From an uncultured Bacilli bacterium (GTDB lineage Bacteria; Bacillota_I; Bacilli_A; RF39; UBA660): a stretch of DNA of 8,858 nt. The stretch is taken from contig CANQXM010000049.1 in the NCBI GenBank assembly GCA_947627835.1, forward strand, positions 1 to 8,858. The letters are read 5' to 3'. The notes below the pieces were generated by a model. It ran no database searches and had not been told where the DNA came from. It saw only the letters and a list, made by a program, of their open reading frames with translations. Numbering within the stretch: the stretch's first letter is position 1; each line of letters opens with the position of its first letter. Shown here piece by piece: positions 1 through 7,720 of this stretch. Both the position numbers and the translations under genes were made by a program.

Positions 1-87
1 GAAGAGCAAATAGAGTTAGAAGAAAAAGAATTGCAAGAAATAAAGAAAATAAAGGACTTAAGACTATGGAAAAGGTCGGATTTTTAA
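1..87 (+). CDS. 3' end of an unidentified gene
   Basis: The first 28 codons read open in frame 1 and stop at TAA (85-87). The visible tail is rich in Glu, Lys, Ile and Leu, as in a charged helix or coiled coil, and ends in ...LWKRSDF. The start and main domain lie outside the window, so no function can be assigned. The TAA is followed within 35 bases by an AT-rich inverted repeat that could end its transcript, so it is probably in a separate transcription unit from the methylase-helicase gene downstream. Confidence 0.55.
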   Translation, partial: EEQIELEEKELQEIKKIKDLRLWKRSDF

Positions 88-120
88 ACAAACAAAGATT
101 TAAAAATTATAAAGATAAGT

Positions 121-154
121 TTTTAAAACATATAAAACTATGTTTTAAAATTTT
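121..154 (+). terminator. AT-rich hairpin, probable intrinsic terminator
   Basis: Bases 121-132 (TTTTAAAACATA) and 139-150 (TATGTTTTAAAA) form a perfect 12-bp inverted repeat with a 6-base loop, followed by TTTT at 151-154. It lies 34 bases after the upstream stop codon and ahead of the next promoter, where a terminator would be expected. The stem has only one G-C pair and the T-run is short, so termination may be weak; a protein-binding palindrome is the alternative. Confidence 0.45.
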
Positions 155-210
155 CAAACTATAAAATTATTATTTATTATGTTATTTATTATATTAAATA
201 ATAATTAATA

Positions 211-226
211 TATAATTAGATATAAT
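211..226 (+). promoter_or_regulatory. Probable sigma70-type promoter of the methylase-helicase gene
   Basis: Two perfect TATAAT boxes occur at 211-216 and 221-226, within a long T/A-rich stretch and with no obvious -35 box, as in Campylobacter and Helicobacter promoters. They predict a start near 223-234 and a 5' leader of about 50 bases before the ATG at 280. A small inverted repeat, GCTCC (227-231) and GGAGC (243-247), lies just downstream and could be an operator or weak leader hairpin. AT-rich sequence gives chance TATAAT matches, hence the moderate confidence. Confidence 0.45.
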
Positions 227-279
227 GCTCCTTGTAATAAATGGAGCTATTCAATAGAATTAAATCTAAGGATTAGCTT

Positions 280-3200
280 ATGGCAAAAAATAAAAAAATT
301 GATGAAGGTTTATCATTATTTGAAATCGATTTAAATGGTGATTTAGTTCCAAATTCTTTGTTATATCCAGAGAATCAAACAAAAGGAATACAAAATGAAA
401 ACACAAATTTATCCAAATTGGAGATACTTAGAGCAGAATCTCAATCTAGCAACATTTCATCAACTTCAAGACTTTTGGTTGAACAAGAAAATAGAAACTT
501 ATCTCATCAAAATCATAGAGAGGTGGATAACAAATTATCCCAACACGATTCAAGTTCTTTCGGCTTCGGAATTAGTAACACTAGCAACTCCACAAATGGA
601 AATGGAACAAAAGATATTACAGGAAGAACAAGCAGAAATGATGAGGAAAGAGGGCTTGACGGACTTGGATATTCTGAAACAAACGGAGGTGAATTTGGAT
701 TATTTCATCAAAGACAATCCGATTCTTTACACACCACAATTCAATCAAGCAATACAAGAGGATTTGAAAATGCAAACACAAATGGAAGAACTAAACAAAT
801 TTTGGAAAGAGAAAGTGATAGACAACACGATTTACAAAATAGAAGACAAGATTTATTCGGAAGCAGACAAAATTATGAAATTAGCACTCGAAGCGGGATT
901 GAAGCAAGAGATTCCACAAATACAAACCCTAATAGACAAGGAGCTACAACAAGTGCAACAAGCTCTAAAACAAGTCAAGATTCAAGCAATGAATATAATA
1001 ATCGAACAGGAACTTCTCAAGAATATGGAGAACTTGGAGGAAAAATGGGAGAGTTATCATCTTCTAGAGAAAATCAAAGCAAAATTACCTCAAAAAATGA
1101 TTTTGTTGCCAGAGATGAAGTATTTATAGGGGGACAAAAAGAAAGATTTGATAAAAATATCAATGCTATCAAAACTTTAAAACTTCTAGAACAAGAAGAC
1201 AGACTTCCAACACAACAAGAACAATTAATCCTCAACCACTATTCAGGTTGGGGAGGAATTCCTCAAGTATTTGATTTAGAAAATGATAGATGGAGAAAAG
1301 AAGCTGGAATACTTGTAGGAAATCTTAATACTGATGAATACAATGCTGCGAAATTATCTACTTTGGATGCCTTTTACACTCCAAAAATTGTTATTGATAG
1401 TATATATAAAGGTTTAAATCAGTTAGGCTTTAATAACGATTTAAATCCGAAAGATATTTTCGAACCGAGCGTAGGAATAGGAGCTTTTCTTAGTTATGCA
1501 AAAAATTATAGTAAAAATTATAATTTTACTTGCACTGAACTAGATAATATAAGCTCAAGGATTTTTAAAAAATTATATCCAAGCCAAAAAATCTATAATA
1601 TTGGTTTTGAACAACATCTATTTGATAGAAAATTTGATGCATTTATTGGAAATCCACCTTTTGGACAAAAGAAGATACTAGATTTAAATGACCCATACCT
1701 TAATAATAAAAGTGTTCATAATTATTTTATCGGAAATTCTATTAAACACTTAAAAGAAGATGGAATTTTAGCTTTCGTTATTTCGAGTTATTTTTTAGAT
1801 TCAAGCTTTGATTCTATAAGAGAAGATTTATTTAAAGACACTACATTTCTTGGTGCTTTAAGACTTCCTAATAATATTTTCAAATCAAGGGCAAATACAG
1901 AAGTAACAACAGATATAATCTTTTTACAAAAAGGTAAAAATCCCGATATTGACAAAAAATGGCTAAAAAGCGTAGAATATTTTGACGATCGTTTTAAAGA
2001 AGCTGAAAAAAGAGGGTTGAATCCTCGTTTATTTAATAATTTTAGAATCAATGAATATTTTAAAGACAATCCACAAAATATTCTAGGTAAAATGGATATT
2101 CAACGCACTCAATATGGAAACTCTTTAGAATGTATTGATGATGAGAAAGATTTAGAAAGAGAAATAAATCGCTTTATTTCAGAATTGCCAAAAGACGTCT
2201 ATAAATATCACAAAACTGAAATCATTACTTCATTTTATACATTAAATCCAGAATCTCCAAATTACAATAATTATTATAATAAATTAAAACATTTAAAAGA
2301 TGGCAATTATTTTATATATGAAAATAAGGTTTTTATGAGAATGAAAGTATATCCAAATAACGAAATATTCTTAAAAAAACCGGAATTAAATGAACACGAT
2401 GAACGAAGAATCAAAAAACTAGTAGAGTTAAGAGATGAATTTAATGAACTTATTAATCTTGAAAAATCTAAAGAAAGTAACGATTCGGAAATATTGCTTC
2501 AAAGAAAAAAACTAAATAATATCTATGATAACTTTGTTAAAGTCGAGGGATTACTTAACAAAGAAGCAAATAAAAGAGCCTTTGTAGAAGATGTTGAATC
2601 CAACAAGATTCTTGCACTAGAGAAAAACTATAATAAAGGAATCAGCAAAACGCTTGCACAAAAACAAGGAGTTGCTCCAAAAGAACCGAGTGCAGATAAG
2701 GCTGATATTTTTTTCAAAAGAACAATAATGCCAAAACAAGAATTTATTATTAATACACCAAAAGAAGCTCTTTTGGCAAGTATTAGTGAGTATGGAATAC
2801 TAAAATTATCTTTTTTAGAAAAAAATTTAAATATGTCTTTAGAAAAAAGTTTGCAAAGTCTTATTGATGATAAATTAATATTTAAAGACCATAATAATAG
2901 CTCAAATTACATTATTGCTCAAAAATATTTATCTGGTAATGTAAAAGCCAAGTATAAAAAAGTTAAAGAACTTGTACTTGAACATAATAGACAAGATTTA
3001 CTAGGAAATCTTGAAAGTCTCAAAGAAGTTTTACCTAAAGATTTAAAAGCATCAGAAATTTCCGTATCTTTTGGAACATTTTGGATTCCCACAAAATACT
3101 ATTGTCAATTTATAGAAGAAAAACTTGAAATCACAAGTGAAGATTTTGAGATTATTAAAAATGAAATGAGCGGAGGATGGCATTTTAATGCTAATGATTA

Positions 3201-6200
3201 TGTTATAAACCAAAGGATAAAAAATCAATATGGAACTACAAGAAAAAAAGTTTCGGATATTGTTTTACATGCCTTGCAACAAAAACCCATTGTTGTATAT
3301 GATAAAAATATAACTTATAATGACGAGGGAAAAGAAACAACAAAAGAAATTTTAAATCCAAAAGAAACTGCGATTGCTATTTCTAAAGTTGAAAAGATTA
3401 AATTAGACTTTTCAGATTGGATATATCGTGATTATGACAGACGCATAGAACTTGAAAAAATTTACAACGATACCTTTAATACAAATAGAGATATACAATA
3501 TGATGGTTCTCATCTTATTTTAGAAAATTTTAATTCAAATATACAATTAAAAAATCATCAAAAAAATGCAATTTTTAGAGCTATACAAGAAAACATCATT
3601 ATTTTAGACCACCAAGTTGGGGCTGGTAAAACCCTCACTAGTATATGTGCTGTAATGGAGCAAAAACGAATGGGCTTAATACACAAGCCTTTGATTGTTG
3701 TACCTAATCATATTCTAAATCAATGGGCTAACGAATTTTATAATGCTTATCCTAATGCAAATATTCTTTTAGCGACAAAAAAAGATTTAGAAAAAAATAA
3801 TAGAGAACAATTTTTTGCTAAAATAGCCACAAATGATTTTGATGCCATTATAATGACACATTCTCAATTTGGACTTTTAAACAACCCTTACGAGCAAACT
3901 AAAAAAATACAAGAAGAAGAGATACAAATTTTAGAAGAATCCTTAAGAAACAAAAAAGATAGTGAATTCGCTAGATATAGTGTTAAAAATATAGAAAAAA
4001 GACTAGAAAACGAAAGGGTTAAATTAGAAAATCTCTTAAACACCAAAAGAAAATCTAAAAATATAGATTTTTCGGAAATGGGTATTGATATGCTTGTCAT
4101 AGATGAAGCACATGAATTTAAAAATTTAAGATTTGTTACTTGTAAAGATAGAGTCAGCGGACTTGGTAATCAAAAAGGCTCACAAAAAGCTTTTAATTTA
4201 TATTGCAAAACACAATTTATCCATGATACAAAAGCAAAATTAATGTTTTTAACAGGAACGCCTATTAGTAATTCCATAGTTGAGCTTTACACAATACAAA
4301 AATACACACAACCTAATGCTTTGAAAGAAAAAGGTATCGATAGTTTTGACTCTTGGGCTTCTACTTTTGGAGAAATTTCAAGTGCTTGGGAGCTTGATAG
4401 TTCAGGCATTAATTACAAAGTTGTTTCAAGGTTTAACAAATTTAAAAATGTTCCCGAACTCTCAAGTCTCTACAAAAATGTAGCTGATACGGTTACAAAT
4501 TCTGATATTATGAAATTTCAAAAGAATTTTGTCCCAAAATTATACAACAATAAGCCTATTAATATTATCACTCCAAGAAGTGATGAAGTGGCTTTGTTTA
4601 TAGGAGTCCAAAATGAATATGGGAGCTGGAATGAAGGCTCTATCATTTGGAGAATGGAAAATCAAAGTGAAGACATTGCTAAAAATAACTTGCTTGCTTG
4701 CACTACAGATGCAAGAAAAGCAGGACTTGATTTTAGACTTATTAATCCCTATGCAAAAGACTATGAAGATTCTAAAGTAAATATTCTTGCTCAAAACGTT
4801 TATGAAGAATGGAAAAATTGGGAAGAGGATAAAGGAACCCAACTCATCTTTTGTGATTTATCCACACCAAAAATTCATTCTCAAAACATTGAAACAAACG
4901 AAATAAATAATGAAACACTAAGTGATGATTTTATTAATATCAATGATGAATTAGCCATTGATGAAGAAGATAAAAATATGTCAGCTACTAATCTTGATGA
5001 AATTCTTGCAAAACAATCTAAATTTGATGTTTATAGTGATATTCTCAAAAAACTCAAAAACTTAGGAATTCCTCAACACGAAATTAGGTTCATTCACGAT
5101 GCAAAAACTGATTTACAAAAAGCAGAACTTTTTGCAGATGTTAATTCTGGCAAGGTTAGAATACTCATAGGCTCTACGCAAAAAATGGGAGCTGGGACAA
5201 ATGTTCAAGAGAGGATTGTTGCCATTCACCATTTAGACTGCCCGTGGCGTCCTAGCGATTTAGAACAAAGAAATGGACGAGTTATTAGACAAGGTAACAA
5301 GCTTTTTCTAAGAAACCCCGAAGATTTTAGAATTAAAGAATTTAGATATGCAACTGAAAGAACTTATGATGCTAGAATGTGGCAAGTTATAGAAAGCAAA
5401 GCTTTATCAATAGAACAATTCAGAAAAGCCGATAAAAACACTAGGGAGCTTGAAGATATTTCATCAGCTGCAGCTGATGCTGCTGAAATGAAAGCACAAG
5501 CAACAGGCAATCCACTCATCTTAATGCAAGTTCAATTAAGTAGCGATTTAAAACAAGAAGAAATTTTATATAATAGCTTTAAGAAAGAACAATTTTATAA
5601 TGAAGAGCTTCTTAAACAATCCAAGTCTTATATTGATTTATATACAAAAGAAAAAAAGATTTTAGAAGACATTAAAGACACTATTAACAACCATAAAAGC
5701 GAACATTTTAGTGGAAAATTCTATGATTATAATTTAGATTCTAATGAATACAAAACCATTGATTTCATTATAAGAAAAAATGATGACAGCCCAACTAATA
5801 AGCAAAACCAAGAAAGGATTAAAGAGTTTCTTAAGAAAGGCATTGAAATTGCTCATAGAAATTTCGCCACAGAATACAAGCTTTTTGAATACAGAGGAAT
5901 AACCATATCCTTAGAAAAAACTCAAATAGACACTCTTAATTTTTACATTAATACACCAAAAGGTGATTTCATTGAGCCTGAAAATCTTGTATTTAAGAAC
6001 AAGAACAGCTTTATTGATTTTAGCAATATTATAACACTTGGAGGTTTGGTTACAAGAATCAATAATTTTTACAATGGTATTGAAGAAAGAATTTCTACAA
6101 CAGATAGAAAAATTTCTAAACTTTGCTCTGAAATTATTGCATTAGAAAAAATTACAGGTGAAAATGCAAAACCCTATAAAAGATATGATTATCTTTTGGC

Positions 6201-6363
6201 ATTAAGAGAGGATGAAAAGACTATAATGTTAGAAATTGAAAAAATGAGTAAAAGCCGTTCTTATAAAAGTAATTTTATTCTAAAATCACAGCTTATCTTA
6301 AAATCAATGGATAAAAACGAACATTTAGAATGTAAAAAAGAAATAAATGATATTAATATTTAA
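280..6363 (+). CDS. Giant DNA methyltransferase-helicase fusion protein (DarB-like architecture)
   Basis: This 2027-residue cytoplasmic protein combines an N6-adenine-type methyltransferase with an SF2/SNF2-like helicase. Residues 1 to about 280 are low-complexity (Ser, Asn, Thr, Gln, Arg, Gly) and probably disordered. The conserved part opens with HYSGWGG (320-326). Methyltransferase motif I is FEPSVGIGAF (394-403) and motif IV is NPPF (458-461). A linker follows with LSGNV (884-888) and a GTFWIP segment (932-937). Helicase motifs are GAGKT (1114-1118), DEAH (1275-1278), LTGTP (1324-1328), GAGTNVQER (1637-1645) and EQRNGRVIRQGN (1662-1673). A charged helical insert lies at about 1203-1265 and an acidic insert at about 1530-1580. 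AAGGA (268-272) sets the ATG. Large proteins of this type occur on phages, plasmids and integrative elements; P1 DarB protects incoming DNA from type I restriction. I see no nuclease motif, so an anti-restriction or orphan-modification role is my inference. All the motifs examined are intact. Confidence 0.93.
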   Translation: MAKNKKIDEGLSLFEIDLNGDLVPNSLLYPENQTKGIQNENTNLSKLEILRAESQSSNISSTSRLLVEQENRNLSHQNHREVDNKLSQHDSSSFGFGISNTSNSTNGNGTKDITGRTSRNDEERGLDGLGYSETNGGEFGLFHQRQSDSLHTTIQSSNTRGFENANTNGRTKQILERESDRQHDLQNRRQDLFGSRQNYEISTRSGIEARDSTNTNPNRQGATTSATSSKTSQDSSNEYNNRTGTSQEYGELGGKMGELSSSRENQSKITSKNDFVARDEVFIGGQKERFDKNINAIKTLKLLEQEDRLPTQQEQLILNHYSGWGGIPQVFDLENDRWRKEAGILVGNLNTDEYNAAKLSTLDAFYTPKIVIDSIYKGLNQLGFNNDLNPKDIFEPSVGIGAFLSYAKNYSKNYNFTCTELDNISSRIFKKLYPSQKIYNIGFEQHLFDRKFDAFIGNPPFGQKKILDLNDPYLNNKSVHNYFIGNSIKHLKEDGILAFVISSYFLDSSFDSIREDLFKDTTFLGALRLPNNIFKSRANTEVTTDIIFLQKGKNPDIDKKWLKSVEYFDDRFKEAEKRGLNPRLFNNFRINEYFKDNPQNILGKMDIQRTQYGNSLECIDDEKDLEREINRFISELPKDVYKYHKTEIITSFYTLNPESPNYNNYYNKLKHLKDGNYFIYENKVFMRMKVYPNNEIFLKKPELNEHDERRIKKLVELRDEFNELINLEKSKESNDSEILLQRKKLNNIYDNFVKVEGLLNKEANKRAFVEDVESNKILALEKNYNKGISKTLAQKQGVAPKEPSADKADIFFKRTIMPKQEFIINTPKEALLASISEYGILKLSFLEKNLNMSLEKSLQSLIDDKLIFKDHNNSSNYIIAQKYLSGNVKAKYKKVKELVLEHNRQDLLGNLESLKEVLPKDLKASEISVSFGTFWIPTKYYCQFIEEKLEITSEDFEIIKNEMSGGWHFNANDYVINQRIKNQYGTTRKKVSDIVLHALQQKPIVVYDKNITYNDEGKETTKEILNPKETAIAISKVEKIKLDFSDWIYRDYDRRIELEKIYNDTFNTNRDIQYDGSHLILENFNSNIQLKNHQKNAIFRAIQENIIILDHQVGAGKTLTSICAVMEQKRMGLIHKPLIVVPNHILNQWANEFYNAYPNANILLATKKDLEKNNREQFFAKIATNDFDAIIMTHSQFGLLNNPYEQTKKIQEEEIQILEESLRNKKDSEFARYSVKNIEKRLENERVKLENLLNTKRKSKNIDFSEMGIDMLVIDEAHEFKNLRFVTCKDRVSGLGNQKGSQKAFNLYCKTQFIHDTKAKLMFLTGTPISNSIVELYTIQKYTQPNALKEKGIDSFDSWASTFGEISSAWELDSSGINYKVVSRFNKFKNVPELSSLYKNVADTVTNSDIMKFQKNFVPKLYNNKPINIITPRSDEVALFIGVQNEYGSWNEGSIIWRMENQSEDIAKNNLLACTTDARKAGLDFRLINPYAKDYEDSKVNILAQNVYEEWKNWEEDKGTQLIFCDLSTPKIHSQNIETNEINNETLSDDFININDELAIDEEDKNMSATNLDEILAKQSKFDVYSDILKKLKNLGIPQHEIRFIHDAKTDLQKAELFADVNSGKVRILIGSTQKMGAGTNVQERIVAIHHLDCPWRPSDLEQRNGRVIRQGNKLFLRNPEDFRIKEFRYATERTYDARMWQVIESKALSIEQFRKADKNTRELEDISSAAADAAEMKAQATGNPLILMQVQLSSDLKQEEILYNSFKKEQFYNEELLKQSKSYIDLYTKEKKILEDIKDTINNHKSEHFSGKFYDYNLDSNEYKTIDFIIRKNDDSPTNKQNQERIKEFLKKGIEIAHRNFATEYKLFEYRGITISLEKTQIDTLNFYINTPKGDFIEPENLVFKNKNSFIDFSNIITLGGLVTRINNFYNGIEERISTTDRKISKLCSEIIALEKITGENAKPYKRYDYLLALREDEKTIMLEIEKMSKSRSYKSNFILKSQLILKSMDKNEHLECKKEINDINI

Positions 6364-6392
6364 TAACAGACGAGACACAAACTTAAGAGTTT

Positions 6393-6453
6393 TAAATTAT
6401 TAAATAATATTCATCATTTAAAATAATAAATAATTTGTTTTATAATATTTAAT
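6393..6453 (+). repeat. 61-bp direct repeat R1, copy 1
   Basis: This segment is identical over 61 bases to 7310-7370, by direct comparison; the flanks differ on both sides. It is almost pure A/T, contains the 13-base palindrome ATTATTAAATAAT (6396-6408) and a TATAAT box (6441-6446). Copy 1 lies between the methylase-helicase gene and the vapD-partner gene, and copy 2 lies at the end of vapD, so the pair brackets both small genes with a repeat-to-repeat distance of 917 bases. Confidence 0.9.
6441..6446 (+). promoter_or_regulatory. Possible -10 box for the partner-vapD operon
   Basis: TATAAT preceded by a T-rich stretch, inside repeat R1. It lies about 85 bases upstream of the ATG at 6531 and would give a leader of roughly 75 bases. 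TATAAA at 6496-6501, closer to the gene, is an alternative. The same box is repeated at 7358-7363 in R1 copy 2, where it would face the NYN remnant. Confidence 0.35.
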
Positions 6454-6530
6454 ACATTTAATTATTTTATTTTATACATTGTAAAGCTTGTTTAATATAA
6501 AATCTTTAAAAAATTCAAAAGGAGTGAAAA

Positions 6531-6854
6531 ATGTTTGGAACAAGATTTGAGCTTGATGAGGAAAAGATTCTAAGAGAAGATAAATATGATTTAAATAAAA
6601 TGTATGAAATCATTGAGGAAATGGCTACAAAAAGAGCAGGACTTACAAAAGTATCTAAAAATCATTATGAGTTTAGAGGAGAAAAGAACGCTCAAGCACA
6701 TTTAGGGATATTAGTGTTTAATTGCTTGTTAGATAGTGAATGGTTCACTAAGAATGTTAAGACTTGGGAATGGTTAGGAGATAGTAATGATGAAAACTAT
6801 GTAGGAGACTTAATTAATTCATTCAAGAAAAAAAATATGGGAGTTTGGGCGTGA
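6531..6854 (+). CDS. Small VapD-partner protein, putative antitoxin and degenerate VapD-fold paralogue
   Basis: This 107-residue soluble protein belongs to no family I can name with confidence. A strong Shine-Dalgarno (AAAAGGAG, 6517-6524) lies 6 bases before the ATG. Its last codons overlap the start of vapD, the tight coupling expected of a toxin-antitoxin pair. It can be aligned collinearly with the VapD it precedes: F6-E7-L8-D9 matches F11-D12-L13-D14, Y25 matches Y31, LGILV (58-62) matches LGILV (62-66), and W71...V76-K77 matches W75...V80-K81 with identical spacing. The early Asp conserved in VapD is Glu here, and the TQGS segment is not kept. I infer a catalytically dead VapD relative that may bind VapD; the antitoxin role rests on gene position and this resemblance. 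A second copy begins at 8635, about 91% identical over 32 N-terminal residues (29/32) but much less similar after that. Confidence 0.85.
   Translation: MFGTRFELDEEKILREDKYDLNKMYEIIEEMATKRAGLTKVSKNHYEFRGEKNAQAHLGILVFNCLLDSEWFTKNVKTWEWLGDSNDENYVGDLINSFKKKNMGVWA
6839..6843 (+). promoter_or_regulatory. Shine-Dalgarno site that sets the vapD start
   Basis: GGGAG lies inside the end of the partner gene, 7 bases before GTG at 6851. That spacing suits GTG 6851, whereas a TTG at 6845 would have only one base between site and start codon. The GTG overlaps the partner's TGA as GTGA, a typical arrangement for translational coupling. Confidence 0.6.
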
Positions 6855-7312
6855 ATGCAAAAAAGCTAAAATCCATAGCTTTTGATTTGGATACTAAGGC
6901 TTTACAAGAGCATTACACCAAAGGAGATTGGCATAATGCTTATAATGATATAAACTCTTTTCTTTATAAACAAAACTTTATACACACTCAAGGTTCAGTT
7001 TATGATTCTACGACTAAATTTAGTGATGAGGAACTTGGAATTTTGGTCAAAAAAATGTCTAACGAGTTTCAATGGCTTTCTGAATGTGTGAAAAGCATAA
7101 GAGGATATGACCAGCCTATAATGATTGACTACACAGAGCAAATCAGAGATAAATCTCTATCTATAAACAAAGACTTAGAAGTAAAATCTCCAACCAAAGA
7201 ACATTCTCAAAAAGAACAAGCAAAAAAGCAATTGATGGAACAAGTTAAGCAAAGCTTACACAAAGACAGAGATAGTAAAAGTTTATCTCAAGATAAAGAC
7301 AGAGAAAGATAA
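6851..7312 (+). CDS. vapD: VapD-like endoribonuclease (toxin) with a charged C-terminal extension
   Basis: This 153-residue protein (GTG start) carries a recognisable VapD domain in residues 6 to about 100. It has the first beta strand SIAFDLD (8-14) with the early acidic residue, the helix around HNAYNDI (28-34), the hallmark TQGSVY (46-51) and the FQWL...VKSIRGY stretch (73-86). VapD proteins are Cas2-fold endoribonucleases; the Helicobacter pylori member has mRNA-cleaving activity and is dimeric. Typical VapD proteins have about 95 residues, and the extra tail (about 104-153) is rich in Lys, Gln, Asp, Glu and Arg and looks disordered. The start overlaps the upstream partner gene by four bases (GTGA), which supports a toxin-antitoxin operon. 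The TAA stop codon is the first three bases of repeat R1 copy 2. An upstream TTG (6845) would add two residues but lacks a well-spaced ribosome site. Confidence 0.85.
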   Translation: MNAKKLKSIAFDLDTKALQEHYTKGDWHNAYNDINSFLYKQNFIHTQGSVYDSTTKFSDEELGILVKKMSNEFQWLSECVKSIRGYDQPIMIDYTEQIRDKSLSINKDLEVKSPTKEHSQKEQAKKQLMEQVKQSLHKDRDSKSLSQDKDRER

Positions 7313-7370
7313 ATTATTAAATAATATTCATCATTTAAAATAATAAATAATTTGTTTTATAATATTTAAT
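7310..7370 (+). repeat. 61-bp direct repeat R1, copy 2
   Basis: Identical to 6393-6453 over all 61 bases. It begins at the TAA stop codon of vapD and ends exactly where the truncated NYN reading frame begins, so one edge is a gene end and the other a gene breakpoint. Perfect identity in non-coding A/T sequence, beside an otherwise decayed gene, suggests a recent duplication or ongoing recombination between copies. Confidence 0.9.
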
Positions 7371-7591
7371 CTATAAAAAAATTTGTCACTAAAGTAACGT
7401 TGATAGGTTATGATTCTAATATGTCTCCAGCTCTGAAATTAGCTCGTTGCAATGGAATACAAACTGAAATTATTTTATTTGAAGATTTGTCAAAAAATAT
7501 TGAGCCAAGCTTATCTAAGCATTGTGATAACATCAAAAAAGTCAAAATACAAAATATTTATGAAAAATTAGGAATTATCAAGCATTCATAA
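7370..7591 (+). pseudogene. 3' remnant of a NYN-domain nuclease gene
   Basis: About 73 codons are open to TAA at 7589-7591, with an in-frame TAA at 7367-7369 just upstream inside repeat R1. The translation contains KVTLIGYDSNMSPALKLAR (7391-7447), which aligns with the ILITGDSDFVPAIKMAR segment of the complete NYN protein at 7816-8487. The roughly 150 N-terminal residues with the first catalytic Asp are missing. The GDSD core reads GYDSN, so the second acidic residue has become Asn. The only available starts (for example TTG 7400) lack a ribosome site. I therefore call it a dead fragment, cut off at the repeat boundary. It is not a simple copy of the downstream gene: after the core its sequence differs (NGIQTEIILFEDLS versus EGIIVQLDPMRQPIS), so it derives from a diverged paralogue. 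Confidence 0.7.
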
Positions 7592-7592
7592 C

Positions 7593-7648
7593 GAGTTAGC
7601 AGATTTCAATCAATTCTAAGTTTATTTCACCTAAAATTCCTAAAGATT
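7593..7648 (+). repeat. Direct repeat R2, copy A
   Basis: GAGTTAGC...TTCAATCAATTCTAAGTTTATT...CTAAAATTCCTAAA...GATT matches 8559-8615 with about five substitutions and one single-base indel. Copy A starts two bases after the stop of the NYN remnant. Copy B lies 71 bases after the stop of the complete NYN gene and leads into a partner gene. No partner gene follows copy A; about 60 bases of sequence with no recognisable feature separate it from the next promoter, so such a gene may have been lost here. Confidence 0.75.
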
Positions 7649-7707
7649 CACAAGCATCCTCCGTCTTTTTGCAATAGGACTTAATGATTTTTTAAGCATC
7701 TTACATA

Positions 7708-7713
7708 TATAAT
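7708..7713 (+). promoter_or_regulatory. Probable -10 box of the NYN nuclease gene
   Basis: TATAAT in the context ACATATATAATAGCACC, after a T-run (7688-7693) and with no clear -35 box. It predicts transcription starting near 7720, the first base of the structured leader, and that coincidence supports both calls. The leader would be about 95 bases long. Confidence 0.55.
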
Positions 7714-7720
7714 AGCACCA

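Noticed and set aside
1129..1133. Run of five G as a possible phase-variation tract
   Set aside because: Phase-variable G tracts in Campylobacter are usually eight or more bases long; five is too short, and the main reading frame is intact.
6379..6392. Hairpin AAACT-TAAG-AGTTT after the methylase-helicase stop as a terminator
   Set aside because: A 5-bp A/T-rich stem with no following T-run is too weak to call; it overlaps nothing else informative.
6393..7370. CRISPR array or insertion sequence from the repeated 61-bp units
   Set aside because: There are only two copies, 917 bases apart and enclosing genes, with no transposase, no terminal inverted repeats and no regular spacers. VapD shares the Cas2 fold but there is no cas1.
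7400..7591. A functional 63-residue gene starting at TTG 7400
   Set aside because: No Shine-Dalgarno precedes it, and the sequence is plainly the end of a NYN domain lacking its N-terminal two thirds; it is better called a remnant.
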